Assembly (NCBI RefSeq): GCF_005503015.1
Contig: NZ_SCOL01000012.1
Location: 1 to 18,318, forward strand
Reading direction: 5' to 3'
DNA: 18,318 nt
From: Bacillus sp. E(2018)
GTDB lineage: Bacteria; Bacillota; Bacilli; Bacillales; Fictibacillaceae
Shown here: positions 8,795 to 17,385 of the stretch, piece by piece
Position numbering within the stretch: the first letter of the stretch is position 1
Layout: each line of letters opens with the position of its first letter
Position numbers and translations under genes: made by a program
The notes under the pieces: model-generated
What the model was told of the DNA's origin: nothing
The model's input: only the letters and a program-made list of their open reading frames with translations
Database searches by the model: none

Positions 8795-9808
8795 ATGATC
8801 GAGATCAAGGACGTTACGAAATTATATAAAGTAAAAGGCAAAGAGATCGTCGGAGTGAAGAATGTGTCACTGACGATCGATAAAGGTGAGATCTTTGGCA
8901 TTGTAGGATACAGCGGGGCTGGAAAAAGTTCATTGTTGCGCTGTCTGAACTTATTAGAAAAGCCAACATCAGGAGAGATCAAGATCGATGGCATCTCAAT
9001 TACGAAGCTAGGAAAAAAGGAGTTGCGTGAGGAGCGCCTGAAGATCGGAATGATATTTCAGCATTTTTATTTGATCAGTGCGAAGACGGTTTTTGAAAAC
9101 ATTGCTTTCGCTTTAAAAGCAGCAGGAAAAACGAAAGAAGAAATCAACGGTAAAACAAACGAGCTTTTAAAAATGGTGGGATTAGAGGATCAAAAAGATC
9201 AGTACCCTTCTCAGCTGAGCGGTGGCCAGAAACAGCGTGTTGGTATCGCGAGAGCTCTTGCGAACGATCCGAAGGTATTACTTTGTGATGAAGCGACTTC
9301 AGCTCTTGATCCGAACACAACGAAATCGATCCTTTCCTTGCTAAAGTCCATCAATAAAAAGTTAGGCATTACGATCGTGTTGATCACTCATGAGATGGAA
9401 GTGGTAAAAGAGATCTGCCACCGAATGGCGATCATGCAGGATGGAGAAATCATCGAGTCAGGTGATGTGTACAACATTTTTGCTAATCCAGAAAAAGAGC
9501 TCACAAAAACGTTCATCAGCTCTGTAATTCAAATGGATCTGCCAGAACCTCTTCTGAAAAATAGAAAAGGAACGGTGATTAAAATCCAGTTCAAAGGAGC
9601 CATAGCAGAAGAGGCTGTAGTTTCTGAGCTTTTCCAAAACTACCGTGTAAAAGGAAATATTCTTCACGGTAAGATCGAATATATTCAAGACACGCCGCTT
9701 GGTATCTTCATCATGGAACTTGTCGGTGAAGAGGCAGAAGTGAAGCGAGCGATCTCCTATATTGAGAGTCGAATAGAAAACCTTGAGGTGGTGAAACAAG
9801 TTGCTTGA
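8795..9808 (+). CDS. metN: Methionine ABC transporter, ATP-binding protein
   Basis: MetN powers uptake of L- and D-methionine and related compounds by the MetNIQ complex at the inner face of the membrane. The 337-residue product shows Walker A GYSGAGKSS (38-46), signature LSGGQ (141-145), Walker B with Asp165-Glu166, and the switch histidine in LITHEM. Residues about 265-337 form the ACT-like NIL domain, which in this family binds methionine and inhibits transport. The ATG at 8795 follows AAGGAGG (8781-8787) with 7-base spacing. It is the first gene after the SAM riboswitch and overlaps metI by 8 bases. Confidence 0.97.
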   Translation: MIEIKDVTKLYKVKGKEIVGVKNVSLTIDKGEIFGIVGYSGAGKSSLLRCLNLLEKPTSGEIKIDGISITKLGKKELREERLKIGMIFQHFYLISAKTVFENIAFALKAAGKTKEEINGKTNELLKMVGLEDQKDQYPSQLSGGQKQRVGIARALANDPKVLLCDEATSALDPNTTKSILSLLKSINKKLGITIVLITHEMEVVKEICHRMAIMQDGEIIESGDVYNIFANPEKELTKTFISSVIQMDLPEPLLKNRKGTVIKIQFKGAIAEEAVVSELFQNYRVKGNILHGKIEYIQDTPLGIFIMELVGEEAEVKRAISYIESRIENLEVVKQVA

Positions 9809-10463
9809 TTCTATTTTGAACATCCTTCCAGATCTAAATAAAGCATTCTTTGAAACGCTATATATGGTCGCTATATCACTCGGTGTATCATTAGTGGTTG
9901 GCCTACCGCTTGGAATCATCCTATTTGTAACAGACAAAGGATTGTTGTTTGAGAATGCATGGGTTAAACAGATAGCGGGCATTCTTGTGAACTTAATCCG
10001 CTCGGTACCCTTCATCATTTTATTGGTCGCTTTATTACCGCTAACACAACTGATCACGGGGACTACAATCGGACCAACAGCAGCATCTGTCTCACTATCT
10101 GTCGCAGCCATCCCGTTTTTTGCAAGGCTTGTAGAAACATCACTACGAGAGATCGATAAAGGCGTAATTGAAGCGGCCGTTGCAGTAGGTGCTACGCCAT
10201 GGATGATCATCCGTGAAGTCCTTCTACCAGAAGCGAAGCCAGGAATCGTTCAAGCGATAACAGTAACAGCCATCAGCTTACTTGGCTATTCAGCCATGGC
10301 AGGTATCGTCGGCGGCGGAGGAATTGGAGACTTCGCCATCCGCTTCGGCTACTACCGCTACGACAACACGATCATGCTCACAACCGTAATCCTACTAATC
10401 GTAATCGTCCAGCTCATGCAAGTCATCGGAGACAGTGCGGCGAAGGTTGTGAATAAACGATAA
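9801..10463 (+). CDS. metI: Methionine ABC transporter, permease
   Basis: This is the membrane subunit of the methionine importer (called MetP in B. subtilis). The 220-residue product has about five hydrophobic segments and the permease EAA loop EAAVAVGATPW (124-134) that contacts MetN. The start is a TTG at 9801 that overlaps the end of metN; GAGGTGG (9785-9791) lies 9 bases before it. This overlap suggests translational coupling. The stop is followed by 249 bases containing the second palindromic repeat before metQ, and I see no terminator or strong promoter there. Confidence 0.96.
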   Translation: MLDSILNILPDLNKAFFETLYMVAISLGVSLVVGLPLGIILFVTDKGLLFENAWVKQIAGILVNLIRSVPFIILLVALLPLTQLITGTTIGPTAASVSLSVAAIPFFARLVETSLREIDKGVIEAAVAVGATPWMIIREVLLPEAKPGIVQAITVTAISLLGYSAMAGIVGGGGIGDFAIRFGYYRYDNTIMLTTVILLIVIVQLMQVIGDSAAKVVNKR

Positions 10464-10534
10464 TTTTTTTACTAAAGGGTAGACGAGAATAATTTACCTA
10501 TTAAGGTTTAGGTAAAAAAAGACATCATTGGCAA

Positions 10535-10662
10535 GTTGATTGGAGTGTAAGGTGTGAGACTCCTGCGGGACGAGCGGTCAGGTGAGACCCTTAATGGCGC
10601 GAAGCGGCAAGGGGCTCACCGGTCGCCCCGCGGAAAGCGAAGCACCTGGAACGGAAATCAAC
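10535..10662 (+). repeat. Palindromic dispersed repeat, copy 2 (128 bp)
   Basis: This is the second copy of the element at 6488-6614. Its ends GTTGATT (10535-10541) and AATCAAC (10656-10662) are perfect inverted repeats. The inner pairs are AGGTG/CACCT and TGCGGG/CCCGCG. The core hairpin (10581-10620) pairs GGTGAG/CTCACC, CCCTT/AAGGG and CGC/GCG around GAA. The middle stem differs from copy 1 on both strands and still pairs. It lies within the met operon between metI and metQ. The rest of 10464-10712 shows only an AT-rich flank and the metQ ribosome site. Confidence 0.9.
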
Positions 10663-10712
10663 CGCTCACAAGAACATCAAAGAAAAACTGTCATTTTTAA
10701 AAGGAGATCAAC

Positions 10713-11528
10713 ATGAAAAAAATCATACTTACCTTACTAACAGCTCTGCTTGCCTTCGGCTTAGCAGGATGTTCATCTTCATCAGATGCATCAAAAGAAA
10801 AAGAAGTAACCTTAGGCGCAACAGCAGGACCATACACAGACATGGTCAACAAAGCGATCAAACCCTCATTAGAGAAAAAAGGATATAAAGTAAAAGTCAT
10901 AGAATTCAGCGACTATATTCAACCAAACATGGCATTATCAAAAGGCGATCTAGACGCGAACCTTTTTCAGCACAAAGTGTACATGGAGAATTTCGCAAAA
11001 GAAAAGAACTTGAAGCTTTCAGAAGTTATCATCGTTCCAACAGCACCAATGGGCCTCTATTCTGAGAAGTTCAAATCGGTTAAGGACATTAAAGAAGGCA
11101 GCACGGTCGCTATTCCGAACGACCCGGTTAACTTAGCGCGCACGCTGCTCATGCTTGAAGATGCAAAATTGATCACCATTAAAGAGGGAATCAACGAACT
11201 AACAGCTTCTGAAAAAGATGTTAAAGATAACCCTAAGAAGCTTGTGTTCAAACCATTAGAAGCGGCTCAGCTTCCACGTGCTGTTCAAAGTGCCGATGTT
11301 GCAGCTGTGCCTGGTAACTTTGCTCTAGCAGCAAAGATGGACTTATTGGATGCAATTCAACTAGAGAACATGCCGGACACGTACCGTAACCGTGTTGTCG
11401 TGAACACGAAGGATGTAGATTCTGCATTTGCAAAAGATATTAAGAAGGTAGTGGAATCGAAGGAGTTTGAAGAAGTGATCGATAAGGAATTTGAAGGCTT
11501 CGGAAAACCAGGATGGATGAAGAAATAA
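10713..11528 (+). CDS. metQ: Methionine ABC transporter, substrate-binding lipoprotein
   Basis: MetQ captures methionine outside the cell and hands it to MetNI. The 271-residue product starts with a lipoprotein signal, a basic MKK and a hydrophobic stretch ending in the lipobox LAGC. Cys20 would be acylated and anchored in the membrane, followed by a Ser-rich linker. The mature part is the NlpA/MetQ fold, with family stretches such as NPVNLARTL-like DPVNLARTLLMLEDA and LPRAVQSADVAAVPGNFA. The ATG at 10713 follows AAGGAG (10701-10706). It is the last gene of the SAM-controlled operon, split from metI by a repeat that might lower or stabilise the metQ message. Confidence 0.97.
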   Translation: MKKIILTLLTALLAFGLAGCSSSSDASKEKEVTLGATAGPYTDMVNKAIKPSLEKKGYKVKVIEFSDYIQPNMALSKGDLDANLFQHKVYMENFAKEKNLKLSEVIIVPTAPMGLYSEKFKSVKDIKEGSTVAIPNDPVNLARTLLMLEDAKLITIKEGINELTASEKDVKDNPKKLVFKPLEAAQLPRAVQSADVAAVPGNFALAAKMDLLDAIQLENMPDTYRNRVVVNTKDVDSAFAKDIKKVVESKEFEEVIDKEFEGFGKPGWMKK

Positions 11529-11536
11529 AATCAAAC

Positions 11537-11573
11537 AAAACCCCGGGCTCATAAGAATGAGAGCCGGGGTTTT
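11537..11573. terminator. Bidirectional terminator between metQ and dck
   Basis: AAAACCCCGG...CTCAT (from 11537) pairs with ATGAG...CCGGGGTTTT (to 11573), with a small internal loop. The T run on the plus strand and the A run on its left side let it serve both the met operon and the convergent dgk-dck operon, which ends at 11580. Confidence 0.92.
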
Positions 11574-11579
11574 CTATGT

Positions 11580-12248
11580 TTATAAGCGTACTTCTCGTTT
11601 CGCTTCAATCTTTTGTGCAATCTTTTCTACGATATGATCGATGGACTCTGGATTATCGCGAAGATCGTAATCATTGATGTTCACACGAAGCACAGGGCAA
11701 GAATTAAAAGAAGCGATCCACTTTTCATAGCGGTCGTACATCTCTTCCCAGTAGGAAACCGGTGTTTCTTGCTCCATCTTACGGCCGCGTTTTTGAATAC
11801 GAGCTAAGATATTATCTAGAGAGCCTTCTAAGTATATCAAGCAATCAGGCTGTGGGAAGTATGGTGTCATGACCATAGCTTCAAACAGGTGAGTATACGT
11901 TTCGTAATCTACATCAGACATGTTGCCTTTATCAAAGTGCATGCGAGCAAATATACCTGTGTCTTCATAGATCGAACGGTCTTGCACAAACCCGCCGCCA
12001 TAGTCGAACATTCTTTTTTGCTCTTTGAAGCGTTCTGCTAAAAAGAAAATCTGCAGGTGAAAGCTCCAGCGCTTAAAATCATGATAAAAGTTTTCTAAGT
12101 ATGGGTTGTTATCCACTTTCTCCATGGAAGTACGAAACTTTAATTTTTCAGCAAGTGCATTCGTAAACGTAGATTTACCCGCACCTACCATACCGGCCAC
12201 TGTAATGACAGCATCGTTTGGGATTCCGTATTGTATGAGTTTACTCAT
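11580..12248 (-). CDS. dck: Deoxyadenosine/deoxycytidine kinase
   Basis: This kinase phosphorylates deoxyadenosine and deoxycytidine in the salvage of DNA precursors. The 222-residue product has the P-loop GMVGAGKST (19-27), the catalytic DRS motif (90-92) in FVQDRSIYED, and the Arg-rich lid RIQKRGR. These and the YFLAERFKEQ-like FFLAERFKEQ stretch match B. subtilis Dck (YaaF, about 217 residues, recalled). Its ATG overlaps the dgk stop codon as ATGA (12245-12248), so it should be translated by coupling to dgk. It ends at the shared bidirectional terminator. The DRS motif separates it from the guanosine-specific neighbour. Confidence 0.95.
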   Translation of the reverse strand: MSKLIQYGIPNDAVITVAGMVGAGKSTFTNALAEKLKFRTSMEKVDNNPYLENFYHDFKRWSFHLQIFFLAERFKEQKRMFDYGGGFVQDRSIYEDTGIFARMHFDKGNMSDVDYETYTHLFEAMVMTPYFPQPDCLIYLEGSLDNILARIQKRGRKMEQETPVSYWEEMYDRYEKWIASFNSCPVLRVNINDYDLRDNPESIDHIVEKIAQKIEAKREVRL

Positions 12249-12886
12249 CGCGCAACTTCTCCTTTTTTCAGAGTTGCATCGATTAGGGAAAAGATCTTCT
12301 CTTTATCCGCTTCATACGCAACAAAATCTAAATCATCTCCGTTAAACGAGAGTACAGGAATCTCCGGGTGCTGCTTTTTAAAAGCAGTCATGAACGTCTC
12401 GTAATCTTCAGCTAACTGTTCTAAGTACGCTGGCTCCATATTTTGCTCGATAAAACGTCCGCGCTTTCGTACGCGATCAAGCAACGTATCCAGACTAGCG
12501 TTCAAATAGATGATCACGTTCGGAACAGGCATATCCTCTGTAAGGATATCAAAGCACTGCATGTATTTATGAAGATTTCCGTCTTTTAGCGTTCGTCCGG
12601 CAAAAATACGGTTCTTAAAGATATGATAATCAGAAACGACAGGGATCTGTTTAGATAGATACTGCCCTTGAATCTCTTCAAGCTGTTTATACCTGTTGCA
12701 AAGAAAGAACATCTCGGTTTGAAAACTCCACTCATCGATGTTGTCGTAAAATTTTCCGAGAAAAGGATTCTCCTCTACAATCTCTTTCAATAATTGAAAG
12801 TTATAGTGCTCGGCAATAGCTTTTGCGAGCGATGTTTTCCCTACGCCAATCGGCCCTTCAACTGCGATAAAGGGGGTTGAACTCAT
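12245..12886 (-). CDS. dgk: Deoxyguanosine kinase
   Basis: This kinase phosphorylates deoxyguanosine to dGMP. The 213-residue product has the P-loop GPIGVGKTS (11-19). The stretch SDYHIFKN carries DYH (86-88) where the sister kinase has DRS, as in B. subtilis Dgk (YaaG, recalled). The lid region RVRKRGR is present. The start ATG at 12886 is preceded by GGGAGGAAAAGGAAG. The gene leads a two-gene operon with dck. The pair share the same fold and clearly arose by duplication. Confidence 0.95.
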   Translation of the reverse strand: MSSTPFIAVEGPIGVGKTSLAKAIAEHYNFQLLKEIVEENPFLGKFYDNIDEWSFQTEMFFLCNRYKQLEEIQGQYLSKQIPVVSDYHIFKNRIFAGRTLKDGNLHKYMQCFDILTEDMPVPNVIIYLNASLDTLLDRVRKRGRFIEQNMEPAYLEQLAEDYETFMTAFKKQHPEIPVLSFNGDDLDFVAYEADKEKIFSLIDATLKKGEVAR

Positions 12887-12937
12887 CTTCCTTTTCCTCC
12901 CTTATAAATAACAAACGAAAAATTACAGACAAAGAAT

Positions 12938-12946
12938 ATTGTAGCA
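12938..12946 (-). promoter_or_regulatory. dgk-dck extended -10 promoter
   Basis: On the minus strand TGC-TACAAT forms an extended -10 element about 50 bases before dgk. No clear -35 is visible at the expected spacing. Confidence 0.5.
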
Positions 12947-13002
12947 TACGTTTGGAAAAGGTGGTGAGATTATCAGTAAAAAGTTAATGGTAAATATGCT
13001 AT

Positions 13003-13617
13003 TTAGTACATCGTTTTATGTTTGTTTTCATTTGCCTGATCGATGATCTCTTTTAAATCCAACTCTTCGCTCTTGCTGATATCGGCATTCAATGTCTTTT
13101 CCATTAAGATTAAGGCTCTTTCATTATCTTCTTCTATATTAGATGCTGAACAATCAGCTGGTGCATAAAGTGTAAAACCTCTCATATAAGCATCGTTTGC
13201 TGTAAAAAGAACACATATGTTACCGGCGACACCGCAAAGGATTAAAGTTTGGACACCCAGCTCATTTAATAAGGTAGATAAAGGTGTCGAGAAAAATCCA
13301 GAATGCTTGGGTTTGACGACAAAGAAATCATCATCGTCTGGCTGTAATTTTTTTACGAATTCACCACCGGGTTGTGTGGAGCAATAATCAACAAGCTTGT
13401 GCTTATCTGACTGCCATTGTCCGAAGTTATCGTTCACGTAAATCACCGGTATCTTTTCTTCTTTTGCACGCTGTTTCAGATCATAAATTTTATCGGCGAT
13501 CGGTGCAGAAGTTTTTAACAAGAGCGGCGCTTCGGGAAAATTAAAGTCGTTGATGACGTCAATAATAAGCAAAGCGACTGGTATTTTATTGTTCTCGTGC
13601 TGATGTTGCTTTTCCAT
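13003..13617 (-). CDS. yaaI: Isochorismatase-family cysteine hydrolase
   Basis: The protein belongs to the isochorismatase/nicotinamidase-like cysteine hydrolases. The catalytic triad appears to be Asp20 (LLIIDVINDF), Lys102 (VVKPKHSGFF) and Cys135 (CGVAGNICVLFTA). Its real substrate is unknown; nothing nearby indicates isochorismate or nicotinamide metabolism. I chose the ATG at 13617, with AGAGAGG 7 bases upstream, giving 204 residues. The frame extends 24 codons further upstream to 13689, but that stretch crosses the likely promoter. Compared with B. subtilis YaaI (about 181 residues, recalled) it has a short His-rich N-terminal extension and a polar tail. In B. subtilis yaaH lies between dgk and this gene; it is absent here. 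Confidence 0.85.
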   Translation of the reverse strand: MEKQHQHENNKIPVALLIIDVINDFNFPEAPLLLKTSAPIADKIYDLKQRAKEEKIPVIYVNDNFGQWQSDKHKLVDYCSTQPGGEFVKKLQPDDDDFFVVKPKHSGFFSTPLSTLLNELGVQTLILCGVAGNICVLFTANDAYMRGFTLYAPADCSASNIEEDNERALILMEKTLNADISKSEELDLKEIIDQANENKHKTMY

Positions 13618-13660
13618 TACGAATCCTCTCTTTCGTTTATGCATGTAAATAAATCTATAT

Positions 13661-13689
13661 AATGTAAGTAACGAATTTGATCTATACAA
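13661..13689 (-). promoter_or_regulatory. Possible yaaI promoter
   Basis: On the minus strand TTGTAT and TACATT are 17 bp apart, about 45 bases before the chosen start. Each box is a moderate match. It is back to back with the tadA promoter. Confidence 0.35.
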
Positions 13690-13700
13690 CCATTCCTTTC

Positions 13701-13729
13701 TTTATTATTAGCAAAACCTCTTGTATAAT
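13701..13729 (+). promoter_or_regulatory. tadA promoter
   Basis: A consensus TATAAT (13724-13729) lies 17 bp after a weak -35 TTTATT (13701-13706). The start point would be near 13736, leaving a leader of about 20 bases. Confidence 0.6.
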
Positions 13730-13742
13730 CTCTTACAACTAA

Positions 13743-14261
<519 letters not shown>

Positions 14262-14272
14262 TGCTCCTGCGG

Positions 14273-14301
14273 TTGATTTTTTTAAAAGGACATAGTATAC
14301 T
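14273..14301 (+). promoter_or_regulatory. SRP RNA promoter
   Basis: TTGATT (14273-14278) and TATACT (14296-14301) are 17 bp apart. The start would be near 14308, giving a precursor with about 38 extra bases at the 5' end, in line with the known processing of the B. subtilis scRNA from a longer precursor. Confidence 0.75.
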
Positions 14302-14345
14302 AAATCTTGCACATTTAGTTGTGCATCTAACAACGTTATACACTT

Positions 14346-14614
14346 TGTCGCGCTAGATGGGGAGGTAGCGGTGCCCTGTACTCGCAATCCGCTGTAGCGA
14401 GGTTGAATTCCTCTCCTCGGCTAGTTCAACGTATGGTCTGACGGACGTAAGTGGTGTTGATGTCCGGGTCCTGCGCAACGGAGACCCATGAACCCTGTCA
14501 GGTCCGGAAGGAAGCAGCAGTAAGTGGACCACTTCGTGTGCCGTAGGGCAACCTGGACTGAGCTAACTGCGTTTGTACGCATAGGTTGACTATTCCAAAG
14601 AGAGGTGCGCGGCA
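14346..14614 (+). ncRNA. scr: Signal recognition particle RNA (large, Alu-containing)
   Basis: This RNA, with Ffh, targets membrane and secreted proteins to the translocon. The conserved domain IV loop GTCAGGTCCGGAAGGAAGCAGC begins at 14497; it includes the GGAAG and AGCAG elements that bind Ffh. The 5' region (GGGGAGGTAGCGGTGCCCTG...) is the Alu domain typical of Bacillus. The ends TGTCGCGC (14346-14353) and GCGCGGCA (14607-14614) pair. The length of about 269 bases matches the B. subtilis scRNA (about 271, recalled), and tadA-scr-dnaX is the standard gene order. Confidence 0.97.
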
Positions 14615-14632
14615 TTCTAATATATAAACAAT

Positions 14633-14663
14633 AACTCACCCTTGTTTCAGGGGTGAGTTTTTT
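14633..14663 (+). terminator. SRP RNA terminator
   Basis: AACTCACCC (14633-14641) pairs with GGGTGAGTT (14651-14659), followed by Ts to 14663. Confidence 0.92.
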
Positions 14664-14675
14664 GTAATGTTTCAG

Positions 14676-14681
14676 TATAAT
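14676..14681 (+). promoter_or_regulatory. dnaX operon -10 element
   Basis: A consensus TATAAT lies about 38 bases before dnaX and just after the SRP RNA terminator. The expected -35 overlaps the terminator stem and matches poorly, so the assignment rests on the -10 and location. Confidence 0.5.
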
Positions 14682-14718
14682 ATAGAAAGAATGAAGGGAT
14701 ATAAAAGGAGGCAAAGGG

Positions 14719-16428
14719 ATGAGTTATCAAGCGCTCTACCGCGTATGGAGGCCACAGAGCTTTGAAGATATGGTCGGGCAGGAACACATTACAAAAACGA
14801 TTCAAAATGCCTTGATGCAGGACAAGCTTTCCCATGCCTACCTGTTTTCAGGACCACGAGGAACGGGTAAAACAAGTGCGGCGAAGATTATTGCCAAAGC
14901 TGTTAACTGTGAACGGGCTCCAGTTTCTGAGCCATGTAATGAATGTGACGCTTGTAGAGGGATCACGAACGGCTCGATATCTGATGTACTTGAGATCGAT
15001 GCCGCGTCTAATACAGGTGTGGATGATATAAGGGATATTCGGGACAAAGTAAAATTTGCGCCGTCCTCTGTTACGTACAAAGTCTATATCATAGATGAAG
15101 TACATATGCTTTCAACTGGTGCGTTTAACGCGTTGTTAAAAACGTTAGAAGAACCGCCAAGCCATGTTATTTTTATTCTGGCAACGACCGAGCCGCATAA
15201 AATTCCGGCAACAATCGTTTCCCGATGTCAGCGGTTCGATTTTAAGCGGATTTCTTCACAGTCTATCATCGGCAGAATGAGGCAGATCGTAGATGCTAAC
15301 GGCACTGAAGTGGATGAAGAAGCTCTTCAACTGCTAGCAAGAGCAGCTGAAGGTGGAATGCGTGATGCTTTAAGTCTGCTCGACCAAGCGATCTCCTATA
15401 GTGATGATAAAGTAAGAGTTGAAGATGTTTTGTCGGTAACGGGCTCAGCCTCACAAAAACATCTTTCTGAGATGGCAGAAGCCTTTTTAGAAAAAGATGT
15501 TTCCAAAGCTCTTACATTATCGACGGAACTTTTACATGAAGGTAAAGATCCAGTCCGCTTTTTAGGAGATCTTATCTACTATTATAGAGACATGCTTCTA
15601 TATAAAACGGCACCTCAATTAGAAGAGCTGTTAGAACGGGTCTCAACGGACGAAGATTTTGCACGATTAGCAGAGGCTACAGCTGCAGAAGACATCTATG
15701 CGATCATCGGTCAGTTGAATGCTGCACAACAAGAGATGAAATGGACGAACCATCCTAAGATTTTCTTAGAGACTACGTTCATCAAGATTTGTTACCAAAA
15801 GCAAGAAGGAATCTCGCCGCAAGCGGGGAATCCTTCTGTTGAACCGTTAATGCAAAGAATTGAGCAATTAGAACAAGAACTTAAGAAGATGAAAGAAAGC
15901 GGCTGGTCATCTAACGGATCATCATCCCAAACGGAAGCAGAAGCTCCAAGAGAGAAACGAGTGATACGAGGTCAAGGCGGAGCATCACAAACGCAAGTAA
16001 AAGAGATGCTCAAAAAAGCAAAAAAACCAAACCTTGTTCAGCTTAAAGGGATGTGGGGAGAGATCTTAGATAAGATCCGCTCTGAAAAAGTAAGTGCCTA
16101 TGCCCTTCTTTCAGGAGCAGAGCCGGTAGCTTGTTCAGATCAAATCTTTTTGCTGGCATTTCAGCATGAAATCCACCGTCAAATGGCATCTCAAGAGAAC
16201 AACAGAAGCTATGTTGAAAGCGCAGTTTATAGTACAATAGGAAAGAACCTGTCCATGCTATCCATATTGGATCCGGAATGGCAGAAACTAAAAGCTGATT
16301 TCATTAAAGAACAACAGCAAGGCCAGCCATCTTCTGAAGAAAAAGAAAAAACAGAAGACCCTCTCATCGCAGAGGCGATCAAATTAGTTGGCGATGATTT
16401 AATTGAGATAAAAGAAGAGGAAGAATAA
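14719..16428 (+). CDS. dnaX: DNA polymerase III subunit tau (gamma/tau)
   Basis: DnaX is the clamp-loader ATPase that places the beta clamp on primed DNA and joins the replisome to the helicase. The 569-residue product has Walker [10 protein letters not shown] (45-53), a zinc module Cys64-x8-Cys73-x2-Cys76-x2-Cys79, the Walker B region IIDEVHML, and the SRC motif [10 protein letters not shown]. The AAA+ and collar domains reach about residue 370. A polar linker follows, then tau-specific domains. The ATG at 14719 follows AAAAGGAGG. At codons 434-436 (16018-16026) GCA AAA AAA contains an A7 run; a -1 shift there would stop at 16044-16046 after about 442 residues, as for E. coli gamma. yaaK follows 16 bases after the stop, so the cluster is probably co-transcribed. 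Confidence 0.98.
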   Translation: MSYQALYRVWRPQSFEDMVGQEHITKTIQNALMQDKLSHAYLFSGPRGTGKTSAAKIIAKAVNCERAPVSEPCNECDACRGITNGSISDVLEIDAASNTGVDDIRDIRDKVKFAPSSVTYKVYIIDEVHMLSTGAFNALLKTLEEPPSHVIFILATTEPHKIPATIVSRCQRFDFKRISSQSIIGRMRQIVDANGTEVDEEALQLLARAAEGGMRDALSLLDQAISYSDDKVRVEDVLSVTGSASQKHLSEMAEAFLEKDVSKALTLSTELLHEGKDPVRFLGDLIYYYRDMLLYKTAPQLEELLERVSTDEDFARLAEATAAEDIYAIIGQLNAAQQEMKWTNHPKIFLETTFIKICYQKQEGISPQAGNPSVEPLMQRIEQLEQELKKMKESGWSSNGSSSQTEAEAPREKRVIRGQGGASQTQVKEMLKKAKKPNLVQLKGMWGEILDKIRSEKVSAYALLSGAEPVACSDQIFLLAFQHEIHRQMASQENNRSYVESAVYSTIGKNLSMLSILDPEWQKLKADFIKEQQQGQPSSEEKEKTEDPLIAEAIKLVGDDLIEIKEEEE

Positions 16429-16444
16429 AAGGAGGAATTGTACG

Positions 16445-16762
16445 ATGATGAAAGGCAACATGAACAATATGATGAAACAAATGCAAAAAATGCAGCGTGA
16501 CATGGCAAAAGCTCAAGAGGAACTAAAAGATAAAGTGATCGAAGGAACAGCTGGCGGCGGTATGGTTACTGTTAAAGCGAACGGTCATAAAGAGATCATC
16601 GACATTATCATTAAAGAAGAAGTTGTAGATCCAGATGATATCGACATGCTTCAAGACCTTGTGTTAGCAGCTACGAACGATGCACTTAAGAAAGTAGACG
16701 AGCTTGTATCACAAGACATGGGCAAATTCACAAAAGGACTTAACATTCCTGGAATGTTCTAG
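16445..16762 (+). CDS. yaaK: YbaB/EbfC-family nucleoid-associated protein
   Basis: A small DNA-binding protein that coats the nucleoid; its exact role is unsettled, but its fixed position between dnaX and recR links it to replication and repair. The 105-residue product has a Met/Gln-rich, helix-forming N-terminus (about 1-30), the family core [17 protein letters not shown] with the conserved [24 protein letters not shown], and a Gly-rich hydrophobic end. The ATG at 16445 follows GGAGG (16431-16435) with 9-base spacing; a second ATG at 16448 is also possible. It lies 9 bases before recR. Confidence 0.97.
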   Translation: MMKGNMNNMMKQMQKMQRDMAKAQEELKDKVIEGTAGGGMVTVKANGHKEIIDIIIKEEVVDPDDIDMLQDLVLAATNDALKKVDELVSQDMGKFTKGLNIPGMF

Positions 16763-16771
16763 GAATAGGCT

Positions 16772-17368
16772 ATGCATTATCCTGAACCGATCTCAAAGCT
16801 GATTGAAAGCTTTATGAAATTGCCGGGCATCGGACCGAAAACGGCGGTTCGCCTGGCATTTTTCGTATTGGAAATGAAAGAAGATGACGTGCTCGATTTT
16901 GGACGAGCACTCGTTAACGCGAAACGTCAGCTTATCTACTGTTCCAACTGCTTTCATATTACTGACCGTGATCCTTGTATGATCTGCGATGATTCGAGCA
17001 GAGATAGAACGACGATCTGTGTTGTTCACGACTCCAAGGATGTTATTGCGATGGAAAAAATGAAAGAATACCGCGGACTCTATCATGTCCTTCACGGTGC
17101 CATCTCACCAATGGACGGCGTAGGACCAGAAGATATTAAAGTCGCAGAACTTTTAAAGCGCCTAACCGATGAAGGTATTCAAGAAATTATCATGGCTACT
17201 GATCCGAACATTGAGGGCGAAGCCACTGCCATGTATATCGCAAGACTTCTAAAACCAACGGGTATCAAGATTACTCGTATTGCCCATGGCCTCCCTGTAG
17301 GTGGAGACTTGGAGTATGCGGATGAAGTAACGCTATCCAAAGCGCTTGAAGGAAGAAGAGAAATCTAA
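16772..17368 (+). CDS. recR: Recombination mediator RecR
   Basis: RecR works with RecO (and RecF) to load RecA on single-stranded DNA coated with SSB. The 198-residue product has the family's exact usual length. An N-terminal helix-hairpin-helix region ([14 protein letters not shown], 17-30) is followed by a zinc finger with Cys57, Cys60, Cys69 and Cys72. The Toprim domain (about 80-175) then carries [14 protein letters not shown]. The conserved ending [20 protein letters not shown] is complete. Its ribosome site is modest (AGGA at 16761-16764, overlapping the yaaK stop), suggesting coupling to yaaK. Confidence 0.98.
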   Translation: MHYPEPISKLIESFMKLPGIGPKTAVRLAFFVLEMKEDDVLDFGRALVNAKRQLIYCSNCFHITDRDPCMICDDSSRDRTTICVVHDSKDVIAMEKMKEYRGLYHVLHGAISPMDGVGPEDIKVAELLKRLTDEGIQEIIMATDPNIEGEATAMYIARLLKPTGIKITRIAHGLPVGGDLEYADEVTLSKALEGRREI

Positions 17369-17385
17369 CTAAAGGGGTTGCTTGC

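Noticed and set aside
9458..10210. 250-residue open frame on the minus strand
   Set aside because: It is antisense to metN and metI, has low-complexity Ser/Thr-rich composition and no family resemblance; it is a shadow of two well-recognised genes.
10496..10520. TTTACCT/AGGTAAA hairpin after metI
   Set aside because: It is followed by A residues rather than Ts on the plus strand, so it is not a terminator for metI, and no minus-strand gene ends there.
11248..11433. 61-residue minus-strand frame in metQ
   Set aside because: It is antisense to metQ, with no ribosome site or family match.
14421..14714. 97-residue minus-strand frame
   Set aside because: It lies mostly across the SRP RNA and its terminator; the RNA explains the sequence.
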